A stretch of 21,478 nucleotides of DNA, taken from positions 1 to 21,478 of the forward strand of contig DAOVTM010000008.1 in assembly GCA_030633145.1 (NCBI GenBank), given 5' to 3'. Made by a program: the position numbers and the translations under genes. Source of the stretch: Desulfobulbaceae bacterium (lineage in GTDB: Bacteria; Desulfobacterota; Desulfobulbia; Desulfobulbales; Desulfobulbaceae). Under the pieces are notes generated by a model. It did not search any database. It had not been told where the DNA came from and worked only from the letters and a program-made list of their open reading frames with translations. Positions 14,762 to 21,478 of the stretch are shown here, in pieces. The first letter of the stretch is position 1. Each line of letters starts with the position of its first letter.

Positions 14762-17700
14762 TTAGTTTTCCGCTCCCAGAGTCTTTGCTTCGCTTCGCTT
14801 ACCCGGAGTCTTCGCTTCGCTTCGCTTACCTGCTTTCGGGTTTCTGGTTTCCGGCTGCTGGTATTCCAGTACTTGTTCCATACGCATTCCTCTTGAACCT
14901 TTCAGCAGAAGCCAGTCATCCGCCCCGATCCTGCCCGCTGCCATCTCTTTACTGAGCCATGCAGCCATGGCCGGGGCATCAGGGAAGACATGTACCTGTT
15001 CCTTTGCCATGCCAGAGGCAACAGCACCCCTTGCCACCGCCTCCGCAAAAGAGCCTGTGACTGCCAGTTGATCAAAGCCCAGTTGCGCTACTTCGCTCCC
15101 CAGCTGCTCATGGAGAGCAACGGCATCCACTCCCAGTTCCAGCATATCACCCAGCAGGGCAAACCGGTGGCAATCAGAGCCAAATCCGCGCACTGTTTTC
15201 AAGGCTGCAGACATGGAGGACGGATTGGCATTATAACAGTCGTTGAGAACTTGGATATTGCCGGGCAGAGTCGTGAACTGCATCCGTTTATGCGCATTCT
15301 GATAGCTGCCCAGACCGCTGATAATCGTTTCTGGAGCAATGTCGGCTGCAAGAGCTATTGCTGCGGCAGCGGCAGCGTTACTGACATTATGTATTCCAGG
15401 GCTGTTGAGGGTGATTCGTTTCTTCCAATCCTTAATATGGAGGGTAAAACGAGTTCCCGCCTCCCCCTGCGGAACAATTCTGGTTGCTCGGACATCCGGT
15501 TTTTTTCGCCGTCCAGCCGGGGTGATGGCAAAGCTGATACTGTTTTCTGCTCTTCTTGCCAGCCTGCAGACCAGGGGATCATCAAGGTTTACCACCGAGA
15601 TACTGTCTGTACTCTGTCCGGAAAAGAGCTCTCCTTTGGCCTGGGCAACCCCTTGAATAGTACCCAGTCCTTCCAGATGGGCGGCCTGGATATTGGTAAT
15701 ACAGCCGATATCAGGAGCCGCAATCTCAGTCAGTCTTTCAATCTCGCCCAGCCGGTTCATCCCCATCTCCAGAATTGCTATCTGATGACGAGCCGCAACC
15801 GGCAGCAGGGACAAGGGCAGGCCAATGAGGTTGTTGAAATTTCCCCTGGTTTTGAGCAAGGTGTCTCTGTTTTTGCTGGTCAGGTTCAGATGTTCAGCAC
15901 AGATCGCACTCACCATCTCTTTGACCGTGGTCTTGCCGGAACTCCCGGTGATAGCGATTACCTTGAGCCTGTTCCGCAACAACTGCCGCCGGAAAGCAGC
16001 CATATCACCAAGAGCCTGAAGGGTGTCTGCTACCCTGATGACCAGAACATCCTCTGGCAGTTTTTCAGGTGGTTGCTGGACAATGAGGGCTTTTGCTCCT
16101 TTCTGCACAGCAGTATCCAGATAGTCGTGACCATTAAAGTTTTCCCCGGCCAGAGCCACAAAGATATCTCCCTGCTGCAGGGTTCGGGTATCTGTGGAGA
16201 CTGCAGGCAGGTAAGCGAGCCTGCGAGACTCCGGGTAAGCGAGCCTGCGAGACTCCGGGTAAGCGGAGCAAAGCAGAGACTCCGGCAGGCCGGACTGTCT
16301 CTCGGAAACCGTGCCGCCAGTGGCCTGTACCAGCAATTCTTTATTCCAGCTGAGCAATCCGTCCATGGCCTCCTGCCGATCGTCAAAAGATAGCCGAGTA
16401 TCGCCAAGTAGCTGGTAATCCTCGTGTCCCTTACCAGCAATGAGGACAATATCGTCCTTTTCTGCCAGGCTGCAACCGGCATGAATGGCTGTTTTTCGAT
16501 CCGTTATACGGCTGAAAACTCGTCCCTTGTCCACACTGTCCGTAAACAAGTCCTGCGGAGGTACTTCCTGAGCCAGCGATCCAATCCCCCCTGCTATCTC
16601 GTTGATTATGGTCTCTGGATCTTCCGAGCGTGGATTGTCAGAAGTGAGAATTGTTACCTGGGCTATCGCTCCAGCAATTGCTCCCATCTGAGGTCGTTTA
16701 CCCCGATCACGGTCACCACCGCAGCCGACAACACAGATCAGCCGCCCACTGGTCAGGGGCAGCAGGGTTTGCAGCACATTGTGCAGGGCATCAGGGGTGT
16801 GGGCGTAGTCAACAAAAATAGTAGGACAGGATACTCCGTCAACTGCGGCCAGCCGCACCGGTTCCAGGCGACCAGGTACCCGGTGTACCTTTTGCAGACC
16901 AAGAACCAGTTGCTGGGCTTCCAGCCCAACCCCCACTCCAACCCCGAGGGCAGCCAGCACATTGAGGACATTATAACGACCGCATAAAGGTGAATGAAAA
17001 CGATAGGGATGCTCCTGCAAAAAGAGCTGGCAGGAAAAACCATTGATAGTCTGCGTAAGCTCTTTGGCATGGAGACCGCAGTTGTCCTCAAAACCACAGC
17101 TCAGTACTGAAGTCCTGCCGTTCTTCTCAAGCTGCTCCTGCAGCTGTCGGCCCCAGTCTTCTTCATTATTCCGACTGCTCATAACAATAATCGCTCTGCC
17201 CTTCTTTTTGAGATAGCGGGTAAAAAGCAGTTTCTTGGCCGAAAAATACTCCTCCATAGAGTTGTGGAAATCAAGATGATCCCGGCTCAGGTTAGTAAAC
17301 ACCGCCACATCAAAACCTATCCCTTCCAGCCGTTTCTGGGCTAATCCATGGGAGGAACACTCCATCACCAGATGGGTTACCCCCTGGCCTGCCATGTTGC
17401 GCAGCAGCCGCTGGAGCTGAACCGGATCCGGCGTGGTCAGAGGAGCCGCTTCAACAACCTGTTGCCCCAGGCGATCCGGATAACGGTAATTGACCGTGCC
17501 AATGACCCCGACCCGGCAACCAGTGTCGATGAGCATCCGTTCAATCAGCCAGGAGACTGTGGTCTTGCCATTGGTGCCGGTCAGGCCAATGGTGGTCATA
17601 GACTCAGCCGGAAATCCATAAAAAGCCGCTGCCAGAAGTCCCAGTGCCTTATGACTGTCTTTGACTCTGAGTACAGGTTTTTCTGACAGAGAAGGTACGG

Positions 17701-17926
17701 ACTCTTCTACAATCACACAGCAGCATCCATTTGCCAGAGCCTGTTCCACATAGTGATGGCCGTCAACCGCACTGCCCTTGAGGGCAACAAAGAGTGAACC
17801 CTGCTGCACCTTCCTGGAATCACAGGTTATTGCGCTGACCGCTGTAGCAGACAGCTCCCCCTGAATTATTTCCGCATCGAGTTCTGCGGGCAGGGACTGG
17901 ATGAGTTGGTACAGGTCTGGTGTCAT
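14762..17926 (-). CDS. murE-murF: MurE-MurF fusion: UDP-MurNAc-tripeptide synthetase / D-Ala-D-Ala ligase
   Basis: One 1054-residue chain joins two consecutive ligases. MurE (about 1-528) has TGTNGKTT (116-123), TNLSRDHLDFH, and DNPR (430-433), the motif that selects meso-diaminopimelate. MurF (about 529-1024) begins ATGGTV and has VSTDTRTLQQGDIFVAL, the P-loop TGSSGKTT (660-667), NFNNLIGLPLSLL, NDCYNANPSSM, and LLKGSRGMRMEQVLE. The chain adds meso-DAP and then D-Ala-D-Ala to the UDP-MurNAc peptide. Residues ~547-572 (PESLLCSAY, PESRRLAY units) and the tail from 1025 (GKRSEAKTP and GKRSEAKTL) are coded by repeats not expected in these enzymes. The ATG at 17926 overlaps the RHS-fragment stop (ATGA) and has no clear ribosome site. 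Fused murEF genes are known in some bacteria. Catalytic motifs of both halves are intact. Confidence 0.95.
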   Translation of the reverse strand: MTPDLYQLIQSLPAELDAEIIQGELSATAVSAITCDSRKVQQGSLFVALKGSAVDGHHYVEQALANGCCCVIVEESVPSLSEKPVLRVKDSHKALGLLAAAFYGFPAESMTTIGLTGTNGKTTVSWLIERMLIDTGCRVGVIGTVNYRYPDRLGQQVVEAAPLTTPDPVQLQRLLRNMAGQGVTHLVMECSSHGLAQKRLEGIGFDVAVFTNLSRDHLDFHNSMEEYFSAKKLLFTRYLKKKGRAIIVMSSRNNEEDWGRQLQEQLEKNGRTSVLSCGFEDNCGLHAKELTQTINGFSCQLFLQEHPYRFHSPLCGRYNVLNVLAALGVGVGVGLEAQQLVLGLQKVHRVPGRLEPVRLAAVDGVSCPTIFVDYAHTPDALHNVLQTLLPLTSGRLICVVGCGGDRDRGKRPQMGAIAGAIAQVTILTSDNPRSEDPETIINEIAGGIGSLAQEVPPQDLFTDSVDKGRVFSRITDRKTAIHAGCSLAEKDDIVLIAGKGHEDYQLLGDTRLSFDDRQEAMDGLLSWNKELLVQATGGTVSERQSGLPESLLCSAYPESRRLAYPESRRLAYLPAVSTDTRTLQQGDIFVALAGENFNGHDYLDTAVQKGAKALIVQQPPEKLPEDVLVIRVADTLQALGDMAAFRRQLLRNRLKVIAITGSSGKTTVKEMVSAICAEHLNLTSKNRDTLLKTRGNFNNLIGLPLSLLPVAARHQIAILEMGMNRLGEIERLTEIAAPDIGCITNIQAAHLEGLGTIQGVAQAKGELFSGQSTDSISVVNLDDPLVCRLARRAENSISFAITPAGRRKKPDVRATRIVPQGEAGTRFTLHIKDWKKRITLNSPGIHNVSNAAAAAAIALAADIAPETIISGLGSYQNAHKRMQFTTLPGNIQVLNDCYNANPSSMSAALKTVRGFGSDCHRFALLGDMLELGVDAVALHEQLGSEVAQLGFDQLAVTGSFAEAVARGAVASGMAKEQVHVFPDAPAMAAWLSKEMAAGRIGADDWLLLKGSRGMRMEQVLEYQQPETRNPKAGKRSEAKTPGKRSEAKTLGAEN
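14776..14829 (-). repeat. 27-bp in-frame repeat, 2 copies, in the MurF tail
   Basis: Two adjacent 27-base units (14776-14802, 14803-14829) begin GTAAGC and end with ACTCTGG or ACTCCGG on the minus strand, with GAAGC-type repeats between. They code for GKRSEAKTL and GKRSEAKTP. The same unit recurs in the opposite orientation at 16211-16285. Confidence 0.85.
14834..14854 (-). repeat. Heptad array (3 copies) in the MurF tail
   Basis: Three 7-mers on the plus strand, TTTCGGG, TTTCTGG, TTTCCGG (14834-14854), share TTTCNGG. They code for the residues PETRNPK at the junction between the canonical MurF end and the 27-bp repeats. Confidence 0.7.
16211..16285 (+). repeat. 24/27-bp in-frame repeat, 3 copies, in the MurF N-terminal region
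   Basis: Two identical 24-base units (16211-16234, 16235-16258) and one 27-base variant (16259-16285) begin GTAAGCG and end GACTCCGG on the plus strand. Read on the coding strand they give PESRRLAY, PESRRLAY and PESLLCSAY. This is the opposite orientation to the copies in the MurF tail. All lengths are multiples of three, so the frame is kept. Confidence 0.9.
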
Positions 17927-19521
17927 AACGCTGGTTTCAAACTAGGTGTTATCAATTCCACGCCCCAGGAAAAGACATTGTAAGACTTCTCAACCCGTGA
18001 GAATACCTGGCTGGCATTGTTGCTTGTGGTTTTCAGTTGGATGGTGATGTCTCCTATGGTCTGTTCGTTTCTGGTGGTAACCCTTACCCCGCTGCCCTGA
18101 CACAGTACCCAGGAGTTAGTGGCGTTGTTTTGCTGGTATTCGGTAGCATTTGTTGTCCTGCCTCTGGTCGCAGTATGGAGAAGGTGCGATTGCGGCACCC
18201 TGATATAGAGGATATTATCCGTAAAGCTGTTGTCGGTATGATAGCCAATATTTCTGCCAGAATAGTCGATGGTCAACAGTTCTCCGATATTGGCATCATA
18301 GCTATAGGTGGTGGTCATGCGTCCGTACTGGTTATATTCGTAACGGATTGGGCTGGTTGCTCCCCAAGTGTGGGTTATGTGATCAAGGTTATCGTACAGG
18401 TAATAGACTGTGCGGTTTTCTGCGTCAGTTACGGATGTTTTTCTGCCGGTTATTGAATCGTAGGCAAAGGCGGTTCGTTTGTTTGCCGCATCTTCCTGAT
18501 AGTCGATTTCACCCTTGCTATTGTAATGGGTGATTGCCTGACCGGTACGGGGATCTGTTACGCCGGTTCTTCTTTCCAGGGTATCGTATTGGAAGGTGGT
18601 GGTTATGCCAGACTTATCCATGGATGATTTTTGCAGGCCATAGATGGTCTCTGTTACCGCATTGGTTGTGGAATCGGGATAATCTATGGTTTGGGTAATC
18701 TTATGAAGCGGTTTGTTGAGATGGGTTGTGGAAACGGTCTGGTTCCCGTGAATATCCGTGGAAACGGTTTCCGAGAGCAGACCGGAGGTTCCCATGCCGG
18801 TGAGCCGGTTTCGGCTGGTTCCAGTGGTTGTTTCCTGATCAGTGTTGCTTTTGTCAAATATTTTCTGCGTGTTTTCCAGCCACCAGTCAGTTCCATTATA
18901 GAGGTACTGGGTCAAGTTGGAGTTGATACGATCATCTGAAATCGGTTCCAGAATTCCGTTGTTGTTGATGTCCAGACCGGAACGGGTGCGATTGCCTAGA
19001 GTATCGTATTCATACAGGCTGTCTGCCCTGCCCGGAGTGCTGGTTTTGGATAAATGGCCCTGGTTATTATAAAAGTTCTCTGTGGTCTCGGTTCCACTGT
19101 AACCGGGTTTTTCGATCTTGACGGTTCGGCTCGGCATGTCGGTTGTGGTCTTTTCCCAGAGCGGTGAGACTGTGCTGCCAGTATGCACCTCGGTATAGGT
19201 TTCGGTTGAGATATTGAGATCAGCGGCGAAAACCGTGTTGCTCAGTCTTCTGCCGGATGCGTCAATGGGGGGAGCAGTGTGCAGGTTGACCAGACTATCA
19301 AATACGGCTGTCTTGATACTTTCTATTTTACTGATATCAATCATGATAATTAACAAACTGTCTCCATGATGCTTTTGAATTTTCTCTTGATAATCTGCGC
19401 TGTTTCTGCCTCTGATTTGCCGATGATGCAAAATGTATGATTCAAAACCCAATGTTTTCGCTATAATTGAATTTTTGATGCTAAAAACGGGATTATAGGT
19501 GTAATGGTCAAGAATAAGCAC
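17923..19521 (-). CDS. Orphan RHS/YD-repeat core fragment
   Basis: The 532-codon frame shows YD-repeat units from about residue 88: DASGRRLSNTVFAADLN, MPSRTVKIEKPGY, YEYDTLGNRTRSG, FQYDTLERRTGVTDP, FAYDSITGRKTSV, YYLYDNLDHITHTWG, RYEYNQYGRMTTTY. It stops at VFSWGVELITP plus a few residues, far before the core end and toxin tip of a full RHS protein. The first ~85 residues are not RHS-like and are not recognised. The proposed GTG start at 19521 has no ribosome site, so the true start is uncertain. RHS cores form shells around a toxin; this piece alone cannot do so and is probably a displaced pseudogene-like fragment. Its TGA overlaps the murE ATG. It lies downstream of the immunity gene, where orphan RHS pieces are often found. 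Confidence 0.75.
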   Translation of the reverse strand: MLILDHYTYNPVFSIKNSIIAKTLGFESYILHHRQIRGRNSADYQEKIQKHHGDSLLIIMIDISKIESIKTAVFDSLVNLHTAPPIDASGRRLSNTVFAADLNISTETYTEVHTGSTVSPLWEKTTTDMPSRTVKIEKPGYSGTETTENFYNNQGHLSKTSTPGRADSLYEYDTLGNRTRSGLDINNNGILEPISDDRINSNLTQYLYNGTDWWLENTQKIFDKSNTDQETTTGTSRNRLTGMGTSGLLSETVSTDIHGNQTVSTTHLNKPLHKITQTIDYPDSTTNAVTETIYGLQKSSMDKSGITTTFQYDTLERRTGVTDPRTGQAITHYNSKGEIDYQEDAANKRTAFAYDSITGRKTSVTDAENRTVYYLYDNLDHITHTWGATSPIRYEYNQYGRMTTTYSYDANIGELLTIDYSGRNIGYHTDNSFTDNILYIRVPQSHLLHTATRGRTTNATEYQQNNATNSWVLCQGSGVRVTTRNEQTIGDITIQLKTTSNNASQVFSRVEKSYNVFSWGVELITPSLKPAL

Positions 19522-19622
19522 GATTTATTGTTTTTTCAAGTGGTTATCGTGGCCCGACCCGATTCCCCGCCGATCATGTAACTGCTATTCCAGCTCCTTC
19601 GTTATCCTCAAGGTTATTACAC
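19522..19622. other. 101-nt gap between the immunity gene and the RHS fragment
   Basis: No gene, terminator or repeat was recognised. A GC-rich stretch (19550-19575) sits within otherwise AT-rich DNA, so this may be the seam between two RHS-derived segments. Confidence 0.3.
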
Positions 19623-20216
19623 TTACCTTATTGGTAAATCATTAAAAATTCGATTTGGTTTCACAACACTGATATTTGATGGGTCTTCAAAGCCAATGCC
19701 TGTTAATCTATTCTGTCTTACATATTCAACAAATGGCAAAGTAACAAAAATTTTCCCTGTATCTTGAGGTATCTTGAATATTGGCACATCAATAGACTGC
19801 TTATCAATAAATACAAATTGATCTACAGCCAATATTTTGTGGGGGTTTTCTGGGCTATAGCTTATCTCTGAATGTTCAACATCTAAACAATCAATTAAAG
19901 AAACCACATTCATCACGTAATAATTAATCCCTTTTATCTTTCCAAACTTTATAAATTGTACATGTGGTTCAATCAGCATATTAATACACTCATATGCTCG
20001 CTGAGAAACGAAAGGGGCATTATCATAACCCATTAAAAAATCACGATGAGACATATTTTTTTCATAGACTATATGATGCGGCAGTCTCCACTCTTCGGGT
20101 AATTTTTTTCCAACAAATGTTGTTTGTCGAAATTCCCAGTAATCAATATCCTTATCGGCATCAAATCCGATTTCGACTGCATCTTCGAAGTCTATATATA
20201 GCATTGCTATTATCAT
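19623..20216 (-). CDS. Imm11 (DUF1629)-family immunity protein
   Basis: The 197-residue protein matches the recalled pattern of DUF1629/Imm11 (PF07791): YYVMNVVSLIDCLDVEHSE in the middle, ILAVDQFVFIDKQSIDVPIFKIPQ after it, and IFVTLPFVEYVRQNRLTGIGFEDP near the end. Imm11 proteins neutralise contact-dependent nuclease toxins, often AHH/HNH types, by binding the toxin in the cytoplasm. This gene lies 12 nt downstream of an AHH-tipped RHS gene, the expected toxin-immunity order. The DNA is visibly AT-richer than the division cluster, consistent with horizontal exchange. Start ATG at 20216 (an internal ATG at 20204 is an alternative); no strong ribosome site. No signal peptide is seen. Confidence 0.85.
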   Translation of the reverse strand: MIIAMLYIDFEDAVEIGFDADKDIDYWEFRQTTFVGKKLPEEWRLPHHIVYEKNMSHRDFLMGYDNAPFVSQRAYECINMLIEPHVQFIKFGKIKGINYYVMNVVSLIDCLDVEHSEISYSPENPHKILAVDQFVFIDKQSIDVPIFKIPQDTGKIFVTLPFVEYVRQNRLTGIGFEDPSNISVVKPNRIFNDLPIR

Positions 20217-20228
20217 AATTATTATCAG

Positions 20229-21478
20229 TTACTTTAGCTTTCCAGATTCTCGCAACAATGCATCAGCAAGATCATCTAACCTTAAAACAAATTCAGGTTT
20301 ACTATTTGCGTTATCGAAATGCCTAAGAACACGCTGATAATATACAGCTTTAAGCGTATTATTGCCATGCCACTTTTTATTTAGTGAAACGCCATTTTCT
20401 GGGCCGTGTATATCAACACCTAACTTTTCAGCTCTGTCCCTTAGACGTTCCATATCTTTTCTCAGTCTTCCCTTAAGCCATCTCGCATTAGCCCCTTTAT
20501 GGGGTATTATATGGTGGGCTTCATCGGCGGTTGTTAAGACATATCTAATTAGTTTCTGAGGGTCTTTTGCAGCACGTGCTGTATTTTGCATCGTTAAAGC
20601 CAAGCCCCTTGCTGCTTTAGCTAACCTATATGATTTTATACCAACACTTGCTCCACCAGGCATAAAAGGAACTGCTGTCGCTGTAAGATCCCAACCTAAT
20701 CCTACCACGTCGACTACTGCACCAATTACATTACCTGATGCGACACTACACCCCAGAGAAAGAAAACCTGTTCCGACATTAAATGCATCCCATGGTGTCT
20801 CTCCGGCGAGGCCTAACAAATCATAATATATTAACGGGTTATTCGACACAAAGGAATAAGAGTTTACCCCAGCCTTACCATTAACTTCAGCGATAATTGC
20901 TAAATATGTAAATCCCGGTTCATCAATAGGATCACGGCTCAACCACCGGCCAAGCTCGGGTGAGTAGTAGCGGTACCCGTAATAATACCACCCCGCAACA
21001 GCATCAAAATATTTGGATGAATACCGAAACGGATTAACCTCAGCATACGCCCCGGAAGAAGAAATCAGTCCCCCAAAGGGAGCATACTCATACGCAGCAG
21101 CGACAAGCCCTGTGGAGCTGTCAATTAGCTGTTCAACATTGCCATTGGCATCGTACAGATAGCTATGCACGGCACTGGTATCATTATCAATACGAGTCAA
21201 AATACCGCCGATTCCTCCGGCCCCCTGGAGACTGGAGGACAGGTCAAGTCCATGCGCATAGCTTGCCTTTTTACTGTTGTTCTCATCCAACTCTTCAATC
21301 ATATTCCAACCGTCATAGGCAAAACGGCGGGTACTGGAGACTTGCCAGGCGGTTCCGTTCCAGATAGAGGTAATTTTCTGTACTCTTCTGCCCATATAAT
21401 CATAAGTCAGTTCGAGCTTTTTGTTTCCGCTTGTCGGTGAAATGGGAGTCACGGTAAGAAGCCGGTTCTCTCCATTCC
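20229..21478 (-). CDS. RHS polymorphic toxin, C-terminal core plus AHH nuclease tip (partial)
   Basis: The frame is open to the window edge (it reads NGENRLLTVTP before the internal GTG at 21452), so only the C-terminal ~416 residues are seen. Numbering from that GTG: YD repeats to ~140; RHS core end PFRYSSKYFDAVAGWYYYGY, RYYSPELGRWLSRDPIDEPG and NSYSFVSNNPLIYYDLLGL (140-215); a pre-toxin segment with VPFMPGGASVG (~261-272); and an AHH nuclease domain with EAHHIIP (311-317), HGPENGVSL (349-356) and a later His. AHH proteins are HNH/colicin-type nucleases, so the tip probably cuts nucleic acid in rival cells. The second core motif reads DLLGL rather than the usual DPxGL, and the first reads DPID rather than DPxG. 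Immunity follows 12 nt downstream. Confidence 0.88.
   Translation of the reverse strand, partial: NGENRLLTVTPISPTSGNKKLELTYDYMGRRVQKITSIWNGTAWQVSSTRRFAYDGWNMIEELDENNSKKASYAHGLDLSSSLQGAGGIGGILTRIDNDTSAVHSYLYDANGNVEQLIDSSTGLVAAAYEYAPFGGLISSSGAYAEVNPFRYSSKYFDAVAGWYYYGYRYYSPELGRWLSRDPIDEPGFTYLAIIAEVNGKAGVNSYSFVSNNPLIYYDLLGLAGETPWDAFNVGTGFLSLGCSVASGNVIGAVVDVVGLGWDLTATAVPFMPGGASVGIKSYRLAKAARGLALTMQNTARAAKDPQKLIRYVLTTADEAHHIIPHKGANARWLKGRLRKDMERLRDRAEKLGVDIHGPENGVSLNKKWHGNNTLKAVYYQRVLRHFDNANSKPEFVLRLDDLADALLRESGKLK

Larger units (their letters stand above)
5106..17926 (-). other. dcw cluster: murEF-mraY-murD-murG-murC-murB-ftsQ-ftsA-ftsZ
   Basis: Nine genes on one strand keep the conserved dcw order. 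Gaps are 1 nt (murEF-mraY), about 10 nt (mraY-murD), an overlap of 10 nt (murD-murG), 56 nt (murG-murC), 16 nt (murC-murB), 7 nt (murB-ftsQ), roughly 60 nt (ftsQ-ftsA) and 169 nt (ftsA-ftsZ). ftsW is absent, as are mraZ, rsmH, ftsL and ftsI upstream. The only promoter candidate is before ftsZ. With its usual upstream part missing, transcription of murEF may start within the RHS region. Confidence 0.9.

Noticed and set aside
16211..16285. CRISPR-like repeats within murEF
   Set aside because: Units are contiguous with no spacers, stay in frame and lie inside a coding gene, so a CRISPR array is excluded.
14990..16393. A 467-codon open frame on the plus strand, opposite murF
   Set aside because: It is a shadow of the murF coding strand: it has no recognisable domain, while the minus strand carries all MurF motifs.

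Overview
The window holds a minus-strand division and cell-wall (dcw) gene cluster: a murE-murF fusion, mraY, murD, murG, murC, murB, ftsQ, ftsA and ftsZ, from position 17926 down to 5106. Past ftsZ on the same strand come a radical-SAM protein, a histidine phosphatase, a MurG-like glycosyltransferase and a DUF1566 (Lcl-type) protein. The gene set fits a Gram-negative bacterium with meso-diaminopimelate peptidoglycan (MurE carries a DNPR motif). The FtsZ and MurB types, the radical-SAM gene next to ftsZ, and the RHS and DUF1566 families suggest a Desulfobacterota member, perhaps near Desulfobulbaceae. That placement comes from recalled family resemblance, not from a search.

Left edge (1-556, plus strand): the C-terminus of a tyrosine recombinase, an inverted repeat, and a decayed IS3-type transposase fragment. 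Positions 557-5103 (minus): DUF1566 protein, glycosyltransferase and phosphatase in close series, then the radical-SAM gene, which starts 2 nt after the ftsZ stop. Positions 5106-17926 (minus): the dcw genes, mostly overlapping or nearly touching. Together they make lipid II (MurB to MurF, then MraY and MurG) and build the early division ring (FtsZ, its membrane anchor FtsA, and FtsQ). ftsW is not between murD and murG, which overlap. The usual genes upstream of murE (mraZ, mraW/rsmH, ftsL, ftsI) are missing from the place they normally occupy.

Right edge (17923-21478, minus): a polymorphic-toxin locus. It contains the C-terminal end of an RHS protein with an AHH nuclease tip, an Imm11 (DUF1629)-type immunity gene 12 nt downstream, and an orphan RHS core fragment. 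The stop codon of that fragment overlaps the murE start codon. The upstream half of the dcw cluster therefore seems to have been cut off by an RHS rearrangement ending within a few bases of murE.

The most unusual signal is repetitive DNA in an essential operon. Four gene ends (murF, murG, ftsQ, ftsA) each carry a short tandem array of period 7 or 14 at or beside the stop codon, each array with a different sequence. In addition, a 24-27 bp in-frame repeat sits twice in the murEF fusion, in opposite orientations: once in the MurF N-terminal loop and once as a C-terminal tail. The window is thus a housekeeping cluster invaded by several classes of repeat and hemmed in by mobile or toxin-associated DNA on both sides.
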